Shown: positions 17,968 to 26,854 of the stretch, piece by piece
Position numbering within the stretch: position 1 is the stretch's first letter
Layout: every line of letters begins with the position of its first letter
NCBI GenBank assembly: GCA_029251085.1
Contig: JAQXDZ010000069.1
Location: 1-64,000, forward strand
Direction: 5' to 3'
Source: Mariniblastus sp.
Lineage (GTDB): Bacteria > Planctomycetota > Planctomycetia > Pirellulales > Pirellulaceae
DNA: 64,000 nt
The notes under the pieces: model-generated
Seen by the model: only the letters and a program-made list of their open reading frames with translations
Database searches by the model: none
What the model was told of the DNA's origin: nothing
Position numbers and translations under genes: made by a program

Positions 17968-18879
17968 TTAGTCTCGGCGAAGGTGCCGAGTTAATCGGTC
18001 GAGGAAACCAGACTTGCGAGCAGGCCCATCGGGATAGGATGCGAGTTTTGATTCAAGTGCATCGCTTCGACGCTCTAATTCGACCTGGCGAGAAGCAATT
18101 TCAGCCTGTTGTTGGCTAATTTTAGCTCTGCCAATTGAAAGCTCGATTTCGGCTTCTCGAAGTTTTTCGTTGAGTTCAGATTTTAGTGCATCGATATCGG
18201 TGGAGTCTTCCTGTTCGATCGGAGTTTGTGATGCCGGTTGACTCGTTGATATTTTCTGAACTTTAGTTGGGCTATTTGGTTTTGTAATCGGCGACGGAGC
18301 TGTACCGTCTGTTTCGCGATAATCGGAGTCGATGCCATATTTTGAGAGCATGGCTTCTTTTTGTTTTTCCCACTGCGATGTGTCGTCGTCTTCTTCGACC
18401 GAGTCTTGTTCCCCTGGTTCGGCTTGCTCAATCAATTTTGAAAACTTCTCCCCCATGTCTTGAAGAACGTTTTCAAATCGGGTCTCAAAAGAGCCAATGA
18501 TATATTCAGTTTTTTCGGAGATTTGCTCAGTGACGGAAGCCAAATTGGTTTCGAGTTCCTGCTTTTTGTCTTCCTGAAACAGCCAGTCAGCTGATTTAAG
18601 ATCGTAGACGCCGCTGGTTTCGAGAACTTTTGATTGGTCGTTGAATGATTTCGAGAGGGAGTCAAGTTTACTTTCGAGCGCTCTGAATTTTAAGTCGATC
18701 AGACTTTCTAATTCTCGAAATCCGCTTTCCTGTTTTCTCCGCAGAGTCTCTTGTTCCGCCGTTACATCAGTGCCATTTTGTTCTTCGTGCAACTCAACGA
18801 GCAATTCGATGTGCTCAAGGATGACGGCAACGTCATTGTGTTTCTTTGAATTTGTATTGTCTTTTGTCGAGGTTGGCAT
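17968..18879 (-). CDS. Soluble coiled-coil protein of unknown function
   Basis: 303 residues, ATG start, no signal peptide or membrane span. Residues ~15-140 and ~235-290 have heptad patterns (ESGFRELESLIDLKFRALE; EAEIELSIGRAKISQQQAE). They are separated by an acidic, Pro/Thr-rich linker (EQDSVEEDDD). The C-terminal RLTRHLRRD is strongly basic. It is likely a scaffolding or cytoskeleton-like cytoplasmic protein, but no family is recognised. The DUF11-repeat gene lies ~430 bases downstream on the same strand and could be co-transcribed. Confidence 0.75.
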   Translation of the reverse strand: MPTSTKDNTNSKKHNDVAVILEHIELLVELHEEQNGTDVTAEQETLRRKQESGFRELESLIDLKFRALESKLDSLSKSFNDQSKVLETSGVYDLKSADWLFQEDKKQELETNLASVTEQISEKTEYIIGSFETRFENVLQDMGEKFSKLIEQAEPGEQDSVEEDDDTSQWEKQKEAMLSKYGIDSDYRETDGTAPSPITKPNSPTKVQKISTSQPASQTPIEQEDSTDIDALKSELNEKLREAEIELSIGRAKISQQQAEIASRQVELERRSDALESKLASYPDGPARKSGFLDRLTRHLRRD

Positions 18880-19340
18880 GGCGTGCCCACTAAAGCGGAG
18901 TCGAGTAAATCAAATAGGTTCCTAGAGCGTGGATTGGTAATGTCCAATAGGTTCCCCGATGAAACATAGGTCAGGAATTCGTGCAAGTAGGACAAATAGG
19001 TGGTTTTCGCATATTCCCGTAAAACCGTTACAATCCATGGTTCCAATTAATCGCTTGGTTAGCGGAGGAATCGCCGTTGGCGGTCGTAAGATTGCGGTTT
19101 TAACCGTGCTTTCGCGACGTTGATCGAAAAGGTCAATAGTCAAAATCGGATGATTTGTTACCATCTGACTTGGGCTTTTGAACGGCTAGTGTCGGGGCTT
19201 GAACCCCGTGATTGGGAATAATTTCCATGGGATCGATTTTGAATTGTCGTTCCCATGGTCGTTCCATTATCCAAAGTTCAATCATTATCCAAACTTCAAT
19301 TATTATCCAAACTTCAATTTAACTGAGGCTGGTTCGTTTT
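18880..19340 (+). other. Divergent intergenic region upstream of dnaE
   Basis: Lies between the minus-strand coiled-coil gene and dnaE, so it must hold both promoters. It contains an eight-base inverted repeat CCATGGGA/TCCCATGG (19225-19232 and 19251-19258), followed directly by three tandem 18-bp repeats. An 80-codon minus-strand frame (18922-19164) has no ribosome-binding site and no recognisable family. Confidence 0.55.
19265..19318 (+). repeat. Three tandem 18-bp repeats just upstream of dnaE
   Basis: Three head-to-tail copies of an 18-base unit (consensus CATTATCCAAACTTCAAT) at 19265-19282, 19283-19300 and 19301-19318. The first copy differs by AAAGTT for AAACTT and the third starts with T. 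The array ends 22 bases before the dnaE start codon, so it lies in the promoter or 5' untranslated region. It could be an iterated protein-binding site or a recent slippage array. Confidence 0.85.
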
Positions 19341-22300
19341 ATGTCTAACCGTCCGTTTGTTCATCTTCATTGCCATAGCCACTATAGTTTGCTCGACGGT
19401 GCCAGTTCGATTCCGAAACTGGTTCAGCGGACAGCGGATCATGGAATGAATGCGCTGGCATTGACTGACCACGGTAACATGCATGGGGCATTGGAGTTTT
19501 ATCGTGCCTGCAAATCGAAGGACATCAATCCCATCATTGGGTATGAGGCCTATATCGCTCCCGGTAGTCGAAAGAGCAAATCAGGTGGTAAAGGGAAAGA
19601 CTCCAGTTACCACTTGACCTTGTTGTGTCAGAACGCAACGGGATTCAAGAACTTAGTCAAAATGGCCTCCCATGCGAGTCTCGATGGATTCTATTTCAAG
19701 CCCCGAATCGATAAAGAGTTACTTGAAGAGTACAACGAAGGAATTATTTGCTTGAGCGGGTGTGTGTCGAGTGAATTTAGCCGGGCAATTTTGCGCGGTT
19801 CAGGGAACGGTGCTGAAGAGAGTCTTGCAGAAGCAAAGAATGTTGCTCAGTGGTTTCACGGAGTTTTTGGTGATCGGTACTTCCTAGAGATCATGAACAA
19901 CAACGTAGACATCCAGAAACCACAGCTTCAAGGGGCGGTTGAAATCGCTCAGCAAGTCGGCTTGCCGTTGGTGGCGACGAGCGACTGTCACTACGTTGAT
20001 CGGGAAGATGCAGAGGCTCAGGATGTAATGCTCTGTATCAATATGGGTAAGTTCCGCACCGATAGTCAGCGCATGAAAATGGAGGGTGATCAATTTTATC
20101 TTCGCCCTCCTGAAGAGATGTATCGAAATTTTCCGGGACTGGAGGATGCTGTCGCGAGAAGCCAGCAAATTGCTGATACTGTTGATATCCAGCTCGAGCT
20201 TGGCGAACGTTTTTTTCCAGTCTTTGATTTACCACCAGATCGTTCACCGGAGGATGAGCTAAGAGATCTTTGTCTCAAAGGGCTGATGGATCGTTACGAG
20301 GGTAATGAAGAAATGAAGCCCGGTGGCGAGCTTGCCGAAGTGGTAATGGCGCGATTGAATCGAGAGTTAGGGGTCATTAATAAACTCGGATTCGCAAACT
20401 ACTTTTTGATTTGCTGGGATTTCGTCGAACAGGCTCGGAAGCGAGACATTCCGTCTACTGCACGTGGTAGTGGTGTTGGTGCGATTGTTTGTTACGCACT
20501 TTATTTAAGTCATGTCTGTCCGATTAAGTACAGTCTGTTGTTCGAGCGTTTTCTCGATGAAAATCGATTGGAGGCGCCGGATATCGATATCGATTTCTGT
20601 AAGGAGCGTCGCGGCGAAATTATTCGGTACGTGAAAGAAAAGTACGGAGAGGAAAGTGTAGCTCAGATAGGTACATTTGGGACCCTGAAAGCCCGAGCGG
20701 CGATTAAAGACGTGGGTCGCGTACTTGGTATTCCGTTGACGCGGGTAAACCAAATTACGTCGATGGTTCCGGATCAACTCGGAATCTCACTACAGCAAGC
20801 GATCGATTCAAGCGATGAGTTGAAGGGTGTCTACGAAGGCGATCCTGAAATCGCGGAGTTGCTCGAGTTCGCACTTAAGCTGGAAGGTCTGGCTCGAAAT
20901 ATTGGAACTCACGCGGCTGCAGTTGTGATCAGTGACGGTCCTTTAACAGACTTTGTTCCTCTGGGAAGAGTTGCCGGTAAAGAGGATGTCATTACTCAAT
21001 GGTCTATGAATGACGTTGAGGCAGCTGGCCTGTTGAAAATGGACTTCCTCGGTTTGCGAACGCTGACAATTCTCAGCAATACCGTAAAACTGATTCAGCA
21101 AACTACTGGGAAAACGGTCGACCCACTGGAATTCCCACTCGATGACCAGCCAACATTTGAGTTACTTCAGTCGGGCGATACCAAAGGTGTTTTCCAGTTG
21201 GAGAGTGGTGGAATTCGTGACTTGCTCTCGAAGATGAAGCCAGACCATTTCCGGGATATTATCGCGACCAATGCGCTTTACCGACCGGGGCCGTTGGAGG
21301 GAGGAATGGTCCAGCAGTACATCGATGTAAAGCATGGCCGTCGAGAGGCTGAGTATAAGCTGGACGTCCTAAAAGAAATTCTTGAAGAGACCAACGGGGT
21401 GATGGTTTATCAGGAACAGGTGATGCAGATTTTGAATCGTCTTGGCAAGATTCCGCTCGCTTCTGCGTACACATGTATTAAAGCCATTAGTAAGAAGAAA
21501 GAAAAAATCATTGCATCGAATCACGATGCTTATATGTCTGGAGCGGTGGAGCAAGGGTTGTCTAAAAAAGACGCTCAAGAGATGTGGGATATGATCCTTA
21601 AGTTCGCTGGCTATGGATTCAATAAGAGCCATTCAACAGCCTACGCTGCGATTGCGTGGCAGACGGCTTATCTGAAAGCGCATTACCCTGTTGAATTCAT
21701 GGCGGCACTGTTAACAGGAGATATTCCTGGACGCAATTTCACCAGTAAAGATTCTCTTGTTGAGCACATGGAGGATTGCGACCGGATGGGAGTGGAGGTC
21801 GTGCCGCCTTGTATTAATCAATCGGGAGTTGAGTTTACTGTCGCCAATGGCAAGATTCATTTCGCGATGTCCGCAGTAAAGGGATGTGGAGGATCAGCGG
21901 CGGCGGCGATTGCTGAGGAGCGGGAAGCGAATGGACCGTTTAAAGATATTTTTGATTTTTGTGAGCGGATTGAGTCGTCAAAATGTAATCGATCGGCCAT
22001 CGAAACGCTTATTAAAGCGGGGGCGATGGATTGTTTTGAGGTGAAGCGGTCTCAATTGTCGGCTGTCACCGATCGCGCATTGCAGGCCGGTGCAGCCATG
22101 ATGGCGGACAAAAAAAGTGGTCAAAAGAATCTTTTTGGCGGTGATGATGAAGACGAAGCTGAAGACGCAGAGTTCGTATTTCCAGAAATGGATGAGTGGG
22201 AAGAGCGAGCGTTGCTGACTGCAGAAAAAGAAGTCCTTGGGTTTTACTTGACAAGCCATCCGTTGGCTCAGTTTGAAGCTCAGTTGGCACGTTACTGCTC

Positions 22301-22904
22301 GCATAAAACCTCTGGGCTTGAGGGAACAAAAGACCGCGATCGTGTTAGTCTCGGTGGAATGATTTCAGCGGTCAAGCAATCGCACGTTAAAAATCCACGA
22401 GATGCGAATTCGCCTACCAAATATGCCATGTTTGATCTGGAGGATGTCGAAGGTGCAATTCGATGTATTCTGTGGCCGCAAGATTTTGCCAAACATGGTG
22501 ATGCAGTTGTGTCAGATGCCATTGTCGTTCTGCAGGGGCGACTCGATTACCGTGGCGGTGACGAAGCTAATATGATTGTCGATAAAGTGATTCCAATTGA
22601 CCAACTCGATGAGAATTTGACTCACGGGATCAAAGTTATGGTTGACCAGCAAGCTCATGGTGTTGATGGGTTAAAGACAGTCTACGAAATCATTCGCGGC
22701 TATCCTGGCAATCGGCAGTTGAAATTCGAAATCATCCTTGAAGATGGGATGCGGGTGGAAATGAATTCCAATAGAAAAGTGGAGATCAGTGAACAGTTGA
22801 CCAGTCGGCTGACTGATTTGCTGGGCAAGACCTCGGTAGAGATGTTAATCGACCGCAAAGCGCTTTCGGCCAAAGCGGAGCCCAAAAAGTGGGGCAAGCG
22901 ATAG
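19341..22904 (+). CDS. dnaE: DNA polymerase III alpha subunit
   Basis: The catalytic subunit of the replicative polymerase. The PHP domain opens with HLHCHSHYSLLDGA and LALTDHGNMHGALEF. The polymerase active site is shown by the aspartates of APDIDIDFCKERR and by TARGSGVGAIVCYAL. Further family blocks are HAAAVVISDGPL, LKMDFLGLRTLT, LYRPGPLEGGMV and FNKSHSTAYAAIAWQTAYLKAHYP. The C-terminal third carries the tandem HhH region and an OB-fold (VSLGGMISAVKQ). 1187 residues is normal for DnaE1. There is no gene close enough downstream on the same strand to share the transcript. Confidence 0.96.
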   Translation: MSNRPFVHLHCHSHYSLLDGASSIPKLVQRTADHGMNALALTDHGNMHGALEFYRACKSKDINPIIGYEAYIAPGSRKSKSGGKGKDSSYHLTLLCQNATGFKNLVKMASHASLDGFYFKPRIDKELLEEYNEGIICLSGCVSSEFSRAILRGSGNGAEESLAEAKNVAQWFHGVFGDRYFLEIMNNNVDIQKPQLQGAVEIAQQVGLPLVATSDCHYVDREDAEAQDVMLCINMGKFRTDSQRMKMEGDQFYLRPPEEMYRNFPGLEDAVARSQQIADTVDIQLELGERFFPVFDLPPDRSPEDELRDLCLKGLMDRYEGNEEMKPGGELAEVVMARLNRELGVINKLGFANYFLICWDFVEQARKRDIPSTARGSGVGAIVCYALYLSHVCPIKYSLLFERFLDENRLEAPDIDIDFCKERRGEIIRYVKEKYGEESVAQIGTFGTLKARAAIKDVGRVLGIPLTRVNQITSMVPDQLGISLQQAIDSSDELKGVYEGDPEIAELLEFALKLEGLARNIGTHAAAVVISDGPLTDFVPLGRVAGKEDVITQWSMNDVEAAGLLKMDFLGLRTLTILSNTVKLIQQTTGKTVDPLEFPLDDQPTFELLQSGDTKGVFQLESGGIRDLLSKMKPDHFRDIIATNALYRPGPLEGGMVQQYIDVKHGRREAEYKLDVLKEILEETNGVMVYQEQVMQILNRLGKIPLASAYTCIKAISKKKEKIIASNHDAYMSGAVEQGLSKKDAQEMWDMILKFAGYGFNKSHSTAYAAIAWQTAYLKAHYPVEFMAALLTGDIPGRNFTSKDSLVEHMEDCDRMGVEVVPPCINQSGVEFTVANGKIHFAMSAVKGCGGSAAAAIAEEREANGPFKDIFDFCERIESSKCNRSAIETLIKAGAMDCFEVKRSQLSAVTDRALQAGAAMMADKKSGQKNLFGGDDEDEAEDAEFVFPEMDEWEERALLTAEKEVLGFYLTSHPLAQFEAQLARYCSHKTSGLEGTKDRDRVSLGGMISAVKQSHVKNPRDANSPTKYAMFDLEDVEGAIRCILWPQDFAKHGDAVVSDAIVVLQGRLDYRGGDEANMIVDKVIPIDQLDENLTHGIKVMVDQQAHGVDGLKTVYEIIRGYPGNRQLKFEIILEDGMRVEMNSNRKVEISEQLTSRLTDLLGKTSVEMLIDRKALSAKAEPKKWGKR

Positions 22905-22986
22905 CGAGCATTAGTGATTGGGTAAATTGATTCTTTAACAACGTCGCAAGCCCGTGGGCGCACAGGTTCGGGGTCGTTCCGTCCTG

Positions 22987-24111
22987 TCAGGCGGGCTCGG
23001 CGGCCAGCTCTGAGAGATAGTTTCGGTCAAAGGCCGCAACTACACTTTCTAAATGAGAGTAGGGTCCAGGTTGGTAGGCTGGGTCTGACATGCCCTTTTG
23101 AGCTAATTCGCAAACGTTCCAGTCCTGTCGATTCGTTATATCCCAGAATTCAATGGCCTGATCGGGGGCCAGTTTTTGTTGATTGCTTGATTCGGTCGGA
23201 AATAGAAACTGGCAGATTACTTTACTATTCCCAGTGTCAATTCGCTCAATTCGATGAATCAAAACATAGTCTGGGTGTAAACTCAGAAACATCGTGGGGC
23301 AGATAGTGAAGTAGTAAACCGAACGCAATTGATCGGGATTTAAATTCGCGATCGGCGGTCCCGCGTACTTTCCATCGCAGGACATCGTTTGACTCGCTTC
23401 GGCAAGTCCCATCGGGCCGCCTAAAATTGAACCTTCGTCCAATTCATTGGAGGAACCTTGGTAAGGCGTCAATCGGTTGAGCATTGGATGGACGATTGGG
23501 CAGTGATAACACTCGCTATAGTTTTGAAAAATCAATTTCCAATTAGCTTCAACATCGTAGATCAGTTCATGCTTGATGCGCAGATCGCTAATTTGCCAAT
23601 CCTGAAAATATTGGGCGACGGGTTGAAGCCATTGCGAAACTGATTCTTCCGGGTTGAAGTTGATCCAGATGAAACCGCCAAATACTTCGCAGCGAACCTC
23701 TAGGAGTCCGTGAGCTTTTGCATCGAAGTTGTCATTTTCCGCCATGTTAGGGGCGGACGTTAGGTCACCCGAGCGGGAGTAGGTCCAGGCGTGATAGGGG
23801 CATTGAATCCGTTTTCCCATGGAACTGCAGTTGGCTTCGGTCACTAATTGACTTCCGCGATGCCGGCAGAAATTACGAAAGGCTCGTATCGTTCCGGCCT
23901 CATCTCGAGTGAGGAATAGATTCTGTTTTTCAAGCGAAATAGGTAGGCAATTGCTATTTGGATCGAGCTCTTCTAGTCGGCCAGCGCAGAGCCAGCGGCG
24001 GGAAAAAATAGAGTCATACTCTCGCTGGTAAATCGCCTCGGAAGTCACGTATTCGCCAGCGATACCGTAGGCGCCTTGCGCTGATCTAGGAGGGGGAGTG
24101 AATTCGTTCAT
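22987..24111 (-). CDS. Rieske-type aromatic-ring-hydroxylating oxygenase, alpha subunit
   Basis: A non-heme iron oxygenase. The Rieske [2Fe-2S] ligands are C82-x-H84 and C104-x2-H107 (FCRHRG, CPYHAWTYS). The mononuclear iron site lies in NYSECYHCPIVHP, and the third ligand Asp is expected in the C-terminal third. 374 residues fits the family. The N-terminal part and the YHCPIVHP motif resemble the choline/carnitine/betaine monooxygenase-like branch more than the benzoate or naphthalene type, but the substrate cannot be read from sequence. No ferredoxin, reductase or beta-subunit gene is adjacent, so electrons must come from elsewhere. It is convergent with dnaE. Confidence 0.87.
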   Translation of the reverse strand: MNEFTPPPRSAQGAYGIAGEYVTSEAIYQREYDSIFSRRWLCAGRLEELDPNSNCLPISLEKQNLFLTRDEAGTIRAFRNFCRHRGSQLVTEANCSSMGKRIQCPYHAWTYSRSGDLTSAPNMAENDNFDAKAHGLLEVRCEVFGGFIWINFNPEESVSQWLQPVAQYFQDWQISDLRIKHELIYDVEANWKLIFQNYSECYHCPIVHPMLNRLTPYQGSSNELDEGSILGGPMGLAEASQTMSCDGKYAGPPIANLNPDQLRSVYYFTICPTMFLSLHPDYVLIHRIERIDTGNSKVICQFLFPTESSNQQKLAPDQAIEFWDITNRQDWNVCELAQKGMSDPAYQPGPYSHLESVVAAFDRNYLSELAAEPA

Positions 24112-24316
24112 GAATCGATCTTAACGTACGATGTCAGGGTTGGCGAGTTGTTTCTAAATGGTATTCTCGTGTTAAGTGTCGTTAAGGAAATTCATAGTGG
24201 TTGCGATAGTGTTCGACGGAACGAAAATTCGTGGATCATGATCGACACTCCGTCAGTTGGTTAGTTCTTTCCGACGCAACCGTTCAATCAGTAATGCTTT
24301 TTCGAGAATCAAAAAA

Positions 24317-24763
24317 ATGAATCCACTGCAGCAATCTGTTTCATTTCGTTTATTGAGGGCGATTCTCGCAGTGACTGGGGCTGGGTTGTTATTGGCCGCC
24401 GTGCCAATATTTTTTCCAGCTTCGGTGATTAACTTTTTGCATCAACAGCTTGGGCTTGGCGAGTTCCCCGATGCTGCGATCGCGTTTTACTTAGCAAGGT
24501 CGACATCGTTACTCTACGCAGTGCATGGGGCTTTGATGTTTTTCGTTTCCTTCAACCTGGTCCGCTACTGGCCCTTAGTTCGATTGTTCGGATTCCTGCA
24601 CATCGCTCTCGGTTTAACGATGTTGGGAATCGATTTGTCCGCTCCAATGCCTCTCTACTGGATTATTGGCGAGGGAATGCCAGTCGCAGCGACTGGTTTG
24701 TTGATTCTTTGGCTTTGGAATCGCAGCAATTCTGTCGTCTGTCAATCGAGTGTTGAGTTTTAA
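24317..24763 (+). CDS. Small four-span membrane protein, unknown function
   Basis: The ATG at 24317 gives 148 residues with four hydrophobic segments (about 12-33, 55-82, 90-107, 116-136). The longer frame from a TTG at 24257 has no better ribosome-binding site. No signal peptide, catalytic motif or known family is seen. It is transcribed divergently from the Rieske oxygenase, with about 200 bases between the starts, and ends convergent with the DUF4465 gene. Confidence 0.65.
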   Translation: MNPLQQSVSFRLLRAILAVTGAGLLLAAVPIFFPASVINFLHQQLGLGEFPDAAIAFYLARSTSLLYAVHGALMFFVSFNLVRYWPLVRLFGFLHIALGLTMLGIDLSAPMPLYWIIGEGMPVAATGLLILWLWNRSNSVVCQSSVEF

Positions 24764-24794
24764 ATGGGTTATGTTTAGCTGGAGTGAAACTTGC

Positions 24795-25673
24795 TTAATG
24801 CCTTGACCGGCGGGCGATGAGAGCCAAGGCCCACATTGATAGTAATAATGGAGTTGCCGGTTCGGGGACGGAGTTGATGGAATAGCTCAAATTATCAATC
24901 GCCACAAATAATGGAGTGTTGGCCCCAAAGTCACCGTTGTCGGTGGTGGTGAAAGAAAGTCCAATTGAGCGAGCTGAGCCAAGATTGGTTAAGTCAAACT
25001 GATTCCATGAGTCAAGAATGTAATCTTCGGAGTTGTCACTAAATCGATAGTCTGCCAGGAATACATCGATCGCTCCGATGCTGTTGCCGCCAAGATTGAC
25101 GTCTTCGAAACCTGTCAGCGTCAACTTGAAAAAATCCTCGTCATTTCCCGAGGCTCCTCCAAATTTTTTAGCGAATGAGTCTCCATCTCGCATCGAAATT
25201 CCGGCGTAGGTTGTGTTCGTGATATCGACCGACTGGAGTTGGACTGCTTCAGGTAAATTAAAAAAGCTCTGATTTCCAAAACCGACTGCGTAATTCGTTC
25301 CAGTAATCGTCCCCCCTGCCCCGTCGCTTCCTCCGCCCGAAAAAGAGGCGTATTGGTTTGCGAAACCCGGTGTTGTCGTATCGGCGACTTTGGACCAGCT
25401 AAATCCATTCCAAGAGCCAAATCCAGGTGTGTAGCCATTAAAAAATTCAACATCGCTTGCTTCCCAAAGTTGGAGGAACTCGGTTTCACCAAAATTGTCC
25501 CGCGTGCCAGTGATCGAGAAATTGTCGCGGTAGGGACTCGACGCATTCGTGTCGCCATTGAAAAATTGCCCCGCTGGAACCGGGAGCGATTCGAAGTCAA
25601 GGACAGTCGTCTGGGCATGGGCACCCGTGGTCCAGAGAAGGGATACGATTAAAAAGAGGTAGCGTAAATTCAT
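24795..25673 (-). CDS. DUF4465 protein with PEP-CTERM anchor
   Basis: A secreted, surface-type protein. Residues 1-20 are a signal peptide (LIVSLLWTTGAHAQ). The body (~25-262) matches DUF4465, with WNGFSWSKVADTTTPGFANQ, TNTTYAGISMRDGDSFAKKFGG, FFKLTLTGF, FLADYRFSDNSEDYILDSWN and an AIDNLSY end. The C-terminus S-VPEPATPLLL, a hydrophobic stretch and RRSRH is a PEP-CTERM sorting signal for exosortase. It lies 104 bases after a DUF1559 pseudopilin gene that has a cobalamin riboswitch upstream, so it is probably controlled by corrinoid level. From memory, and not checked, surface corrinoid-binding lipoproteins of gut Bacteroides (BtuH) belong to this family. That would make corrinoid binding the leading guess. 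Confidence 0.85.
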   Translation of the reverse strand: MNLRYLFLIVSLLWTTGAHAQTTVLDFESLPVPAGQFFNGDTNASSPYRDNFSITGTRDNFGETEFLQLWEASDVEFFNGYTPGFGSWNGFSWSKVADTTTPGFANQYASFSGGGSDGAGGTITGTNYAVGFGNQSFFNLPEAVQLQSVDITNTTYAGISMRDGDSFAKKFGGASGNDEDFFKLTLTGFEDVNLGGNSIGAIDVFLADYRFSDNSEDYILDSWNQFDLTNLGSARSIGLSFTTTDNGDFGANTPLFVAIDNLSYSINSVPEPATPLLLSMWALALIARRSRH

Positions 25674-25777
25674 AGTTGGATCGTCAGGGTTGTTAAGAAA
25701 AATGATTGATTTGAGTTTTGAGTTTTGAGTGACTCGGCGATATGGGTTTTTAAAAAATGGCAGGTGATAGAGGTTTG

Positions 25778-26590
25778 CTAGTCGATTGTCGTGTCTGTTT
25801 CGCCCCCTGCTCTAGTGCAAAGTGCCGCAAGCACGCGAAGGTCAATGCCTTCTGAAAGAAAGCCAACACTGCCGTCGCACCTGGCAGCATTCGCTCCCTG
25901 AGAGTGTTCGCTGCGAATGTCATTTTCAAAACTGGGAGCCTGATTAATTGGAAATGCTTGATCAAAGATGTTTCTCCCATTGATCCATTGTCCATCTGAC
26001 CACCCGGAGTCTTCGGCAACGATAAGCGTGTTAGACGAACCATCGGTCACGTCGCGAAGTGCAATAGCGACATCGTGAAGCATTGTTCCTTTGGGGGGAT
26101 TGTTGGGCGAGGTGATACGTTCGCCGTAAATGCCTCCGTAGTCACAGGGGCCTCGCGCATTTACGGTTTGATGTCCTCGCAGGCTACTGGGGCAAACAAA
26201 GACGTCGATGACGGTGGCGGCCGCATCAGCATTTTCGGCGCTGTCAAAAGCTGTATTGAGGTCGAGTTGCTGCCAAACATTTTCTTGTTCCAGGAATGGC
26301 AGCAAGAACGCGCTCCAGGCAAGTTGGCGACGCGTGGGGTCATTTCTAGTTCGCCATTCAATGCCGCCGATAGGAAACGCTTGATGCGCCGCATGATGGT
26401 TTTGAAGCGCAATCGAAATTTGATGAAGGTTATTACAGCAGGCAATTCGGCGAGCCGCATTCCTCACGCTTTGCACTGCTGGCAAGAGCATGCCAATCAT
26501 AATGCCGATGATGGAGATAACCACCAATAATTCGACAAGGGTGAACCCGCGTTTGGCGCGCACCTTTTCCGTGTGATGTAAGTGATACAT
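25778..26590 (-). CDS. DUF1559 pseudopilin-like protein under cobalamin riboswitch control
   Basis: The N-terminus carries a type IV prepilin signal: KRG|FTLVELLVVISIIGIMIGMLLPAV with Glu at +5, so it is processed by a prepilin peptidase. The body is DUF1559, ending with the H-x9-DG motif (HSQGANAARCDG). These proteins are greatly expanded in planctomycetes and thought to form pseudopili or be surface-exposed. The annotated ATG has no good ribosome-binding site; a GTG 27 bases further in is an alternative. The gene begins ~60 bases after the cobalamin riboswitch core, and the DUF4465 gene follows in the same direction, so the two appear to be one B12-responsive unit. Confidence 0.9.
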   Translation of the reverse strand: MYHLHHTEKVRAKRGFTLVELLVVISIIGIMIGMLLPAVQSVRNAARRIACCNNLHQISIALQNHHAAHQAFPIGGIEWRTRNDPTRRQLAWSAFLLPFLEQENVWQQLDLNTAFDSAENADAAATVIDVFVCPSSLRGHQTVNARGPCDYGGIYGERITSPNNPPKGTMLHDVAIALRDVTDGSSNTLIVAEDSGWSDGQWINGRNIFDQAFPINQAPSFENDIRSEHSQGANAARCDGSVGFLSEGIDLRVLAALCTRAGGETDTTID

Positions 26591-26649
26591 GCGTCTAAAA
26601 ATATTATTCGGTTTGTTCGTCCCGCGCAGAACAAATTCGGATTATTGAA

Positions 26650-26812
26650 ATGGCAGGTATTCTGACTTCCCGCAAATTCATCTCGCCTTCTCGTTGAGTA
26701 ACAACAATGGCTTTTAGAATGAGATGATTTCGCGCGGGTTACAGCGGCGGGGCCGTTCCAGATTTACACTGAATTCCCTTTAACCGCCTGCAAAAGTGCG
26801 GCGGTCACCAAA
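26650..26812 (-). promoter_or_regulatory. Cobalamin (adenosylcobalamin-type) riboswitch
   Basis: Read on the minus strand, the conserved core blocks appear in the right order. A GGTGACCGCC...GGCGGTT stem comes first, then AAAGGGAA, GTGTAAATC, GGCCCCGCCGCTGTAA, a variable arm, and the B12 box GGGAAGTCAGAATACCTGCC at 26671-26652. The box is almost letter-perfect to the family consensus. The element ends about 60 bases before the DUF1559 start codon. Between them is a seven-base inverted repeat TTTGTTC/GAACAAA (26612-26618, 26629-26635) that could be part of the expression switch. High cobalamin normally turns such genes off. Confidence 0.93.
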
Positions 26813-26825
26813 TCAAGTTGACGCT

Positions 26826-26854
26826 ATCCTAGCAACGAATCTGAAGGTTCACAA
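26826..26854 (-). promoter_or_regulatory. Putative sigma-70 promoter of the riboswitch transcript
   Basis: On the minus strand, TTGTGA (26854-26849) and TAGGAT (26831-26826) are separated by 17 bases. This places the transcription start a few bases before the riboswitch core, as expected. Confidence 0.5.

Noticed and set aside
18922..19164. An 80-codon minus-strand frame upstream of the coiled-coil gene
   Set aside because: No ribosome-binding site or family resemblance; it sits in a shared promoter region.
19265..19318. Tandem repeats as a CRISPR array
   Set aside because: Units are head to tail without spacers.
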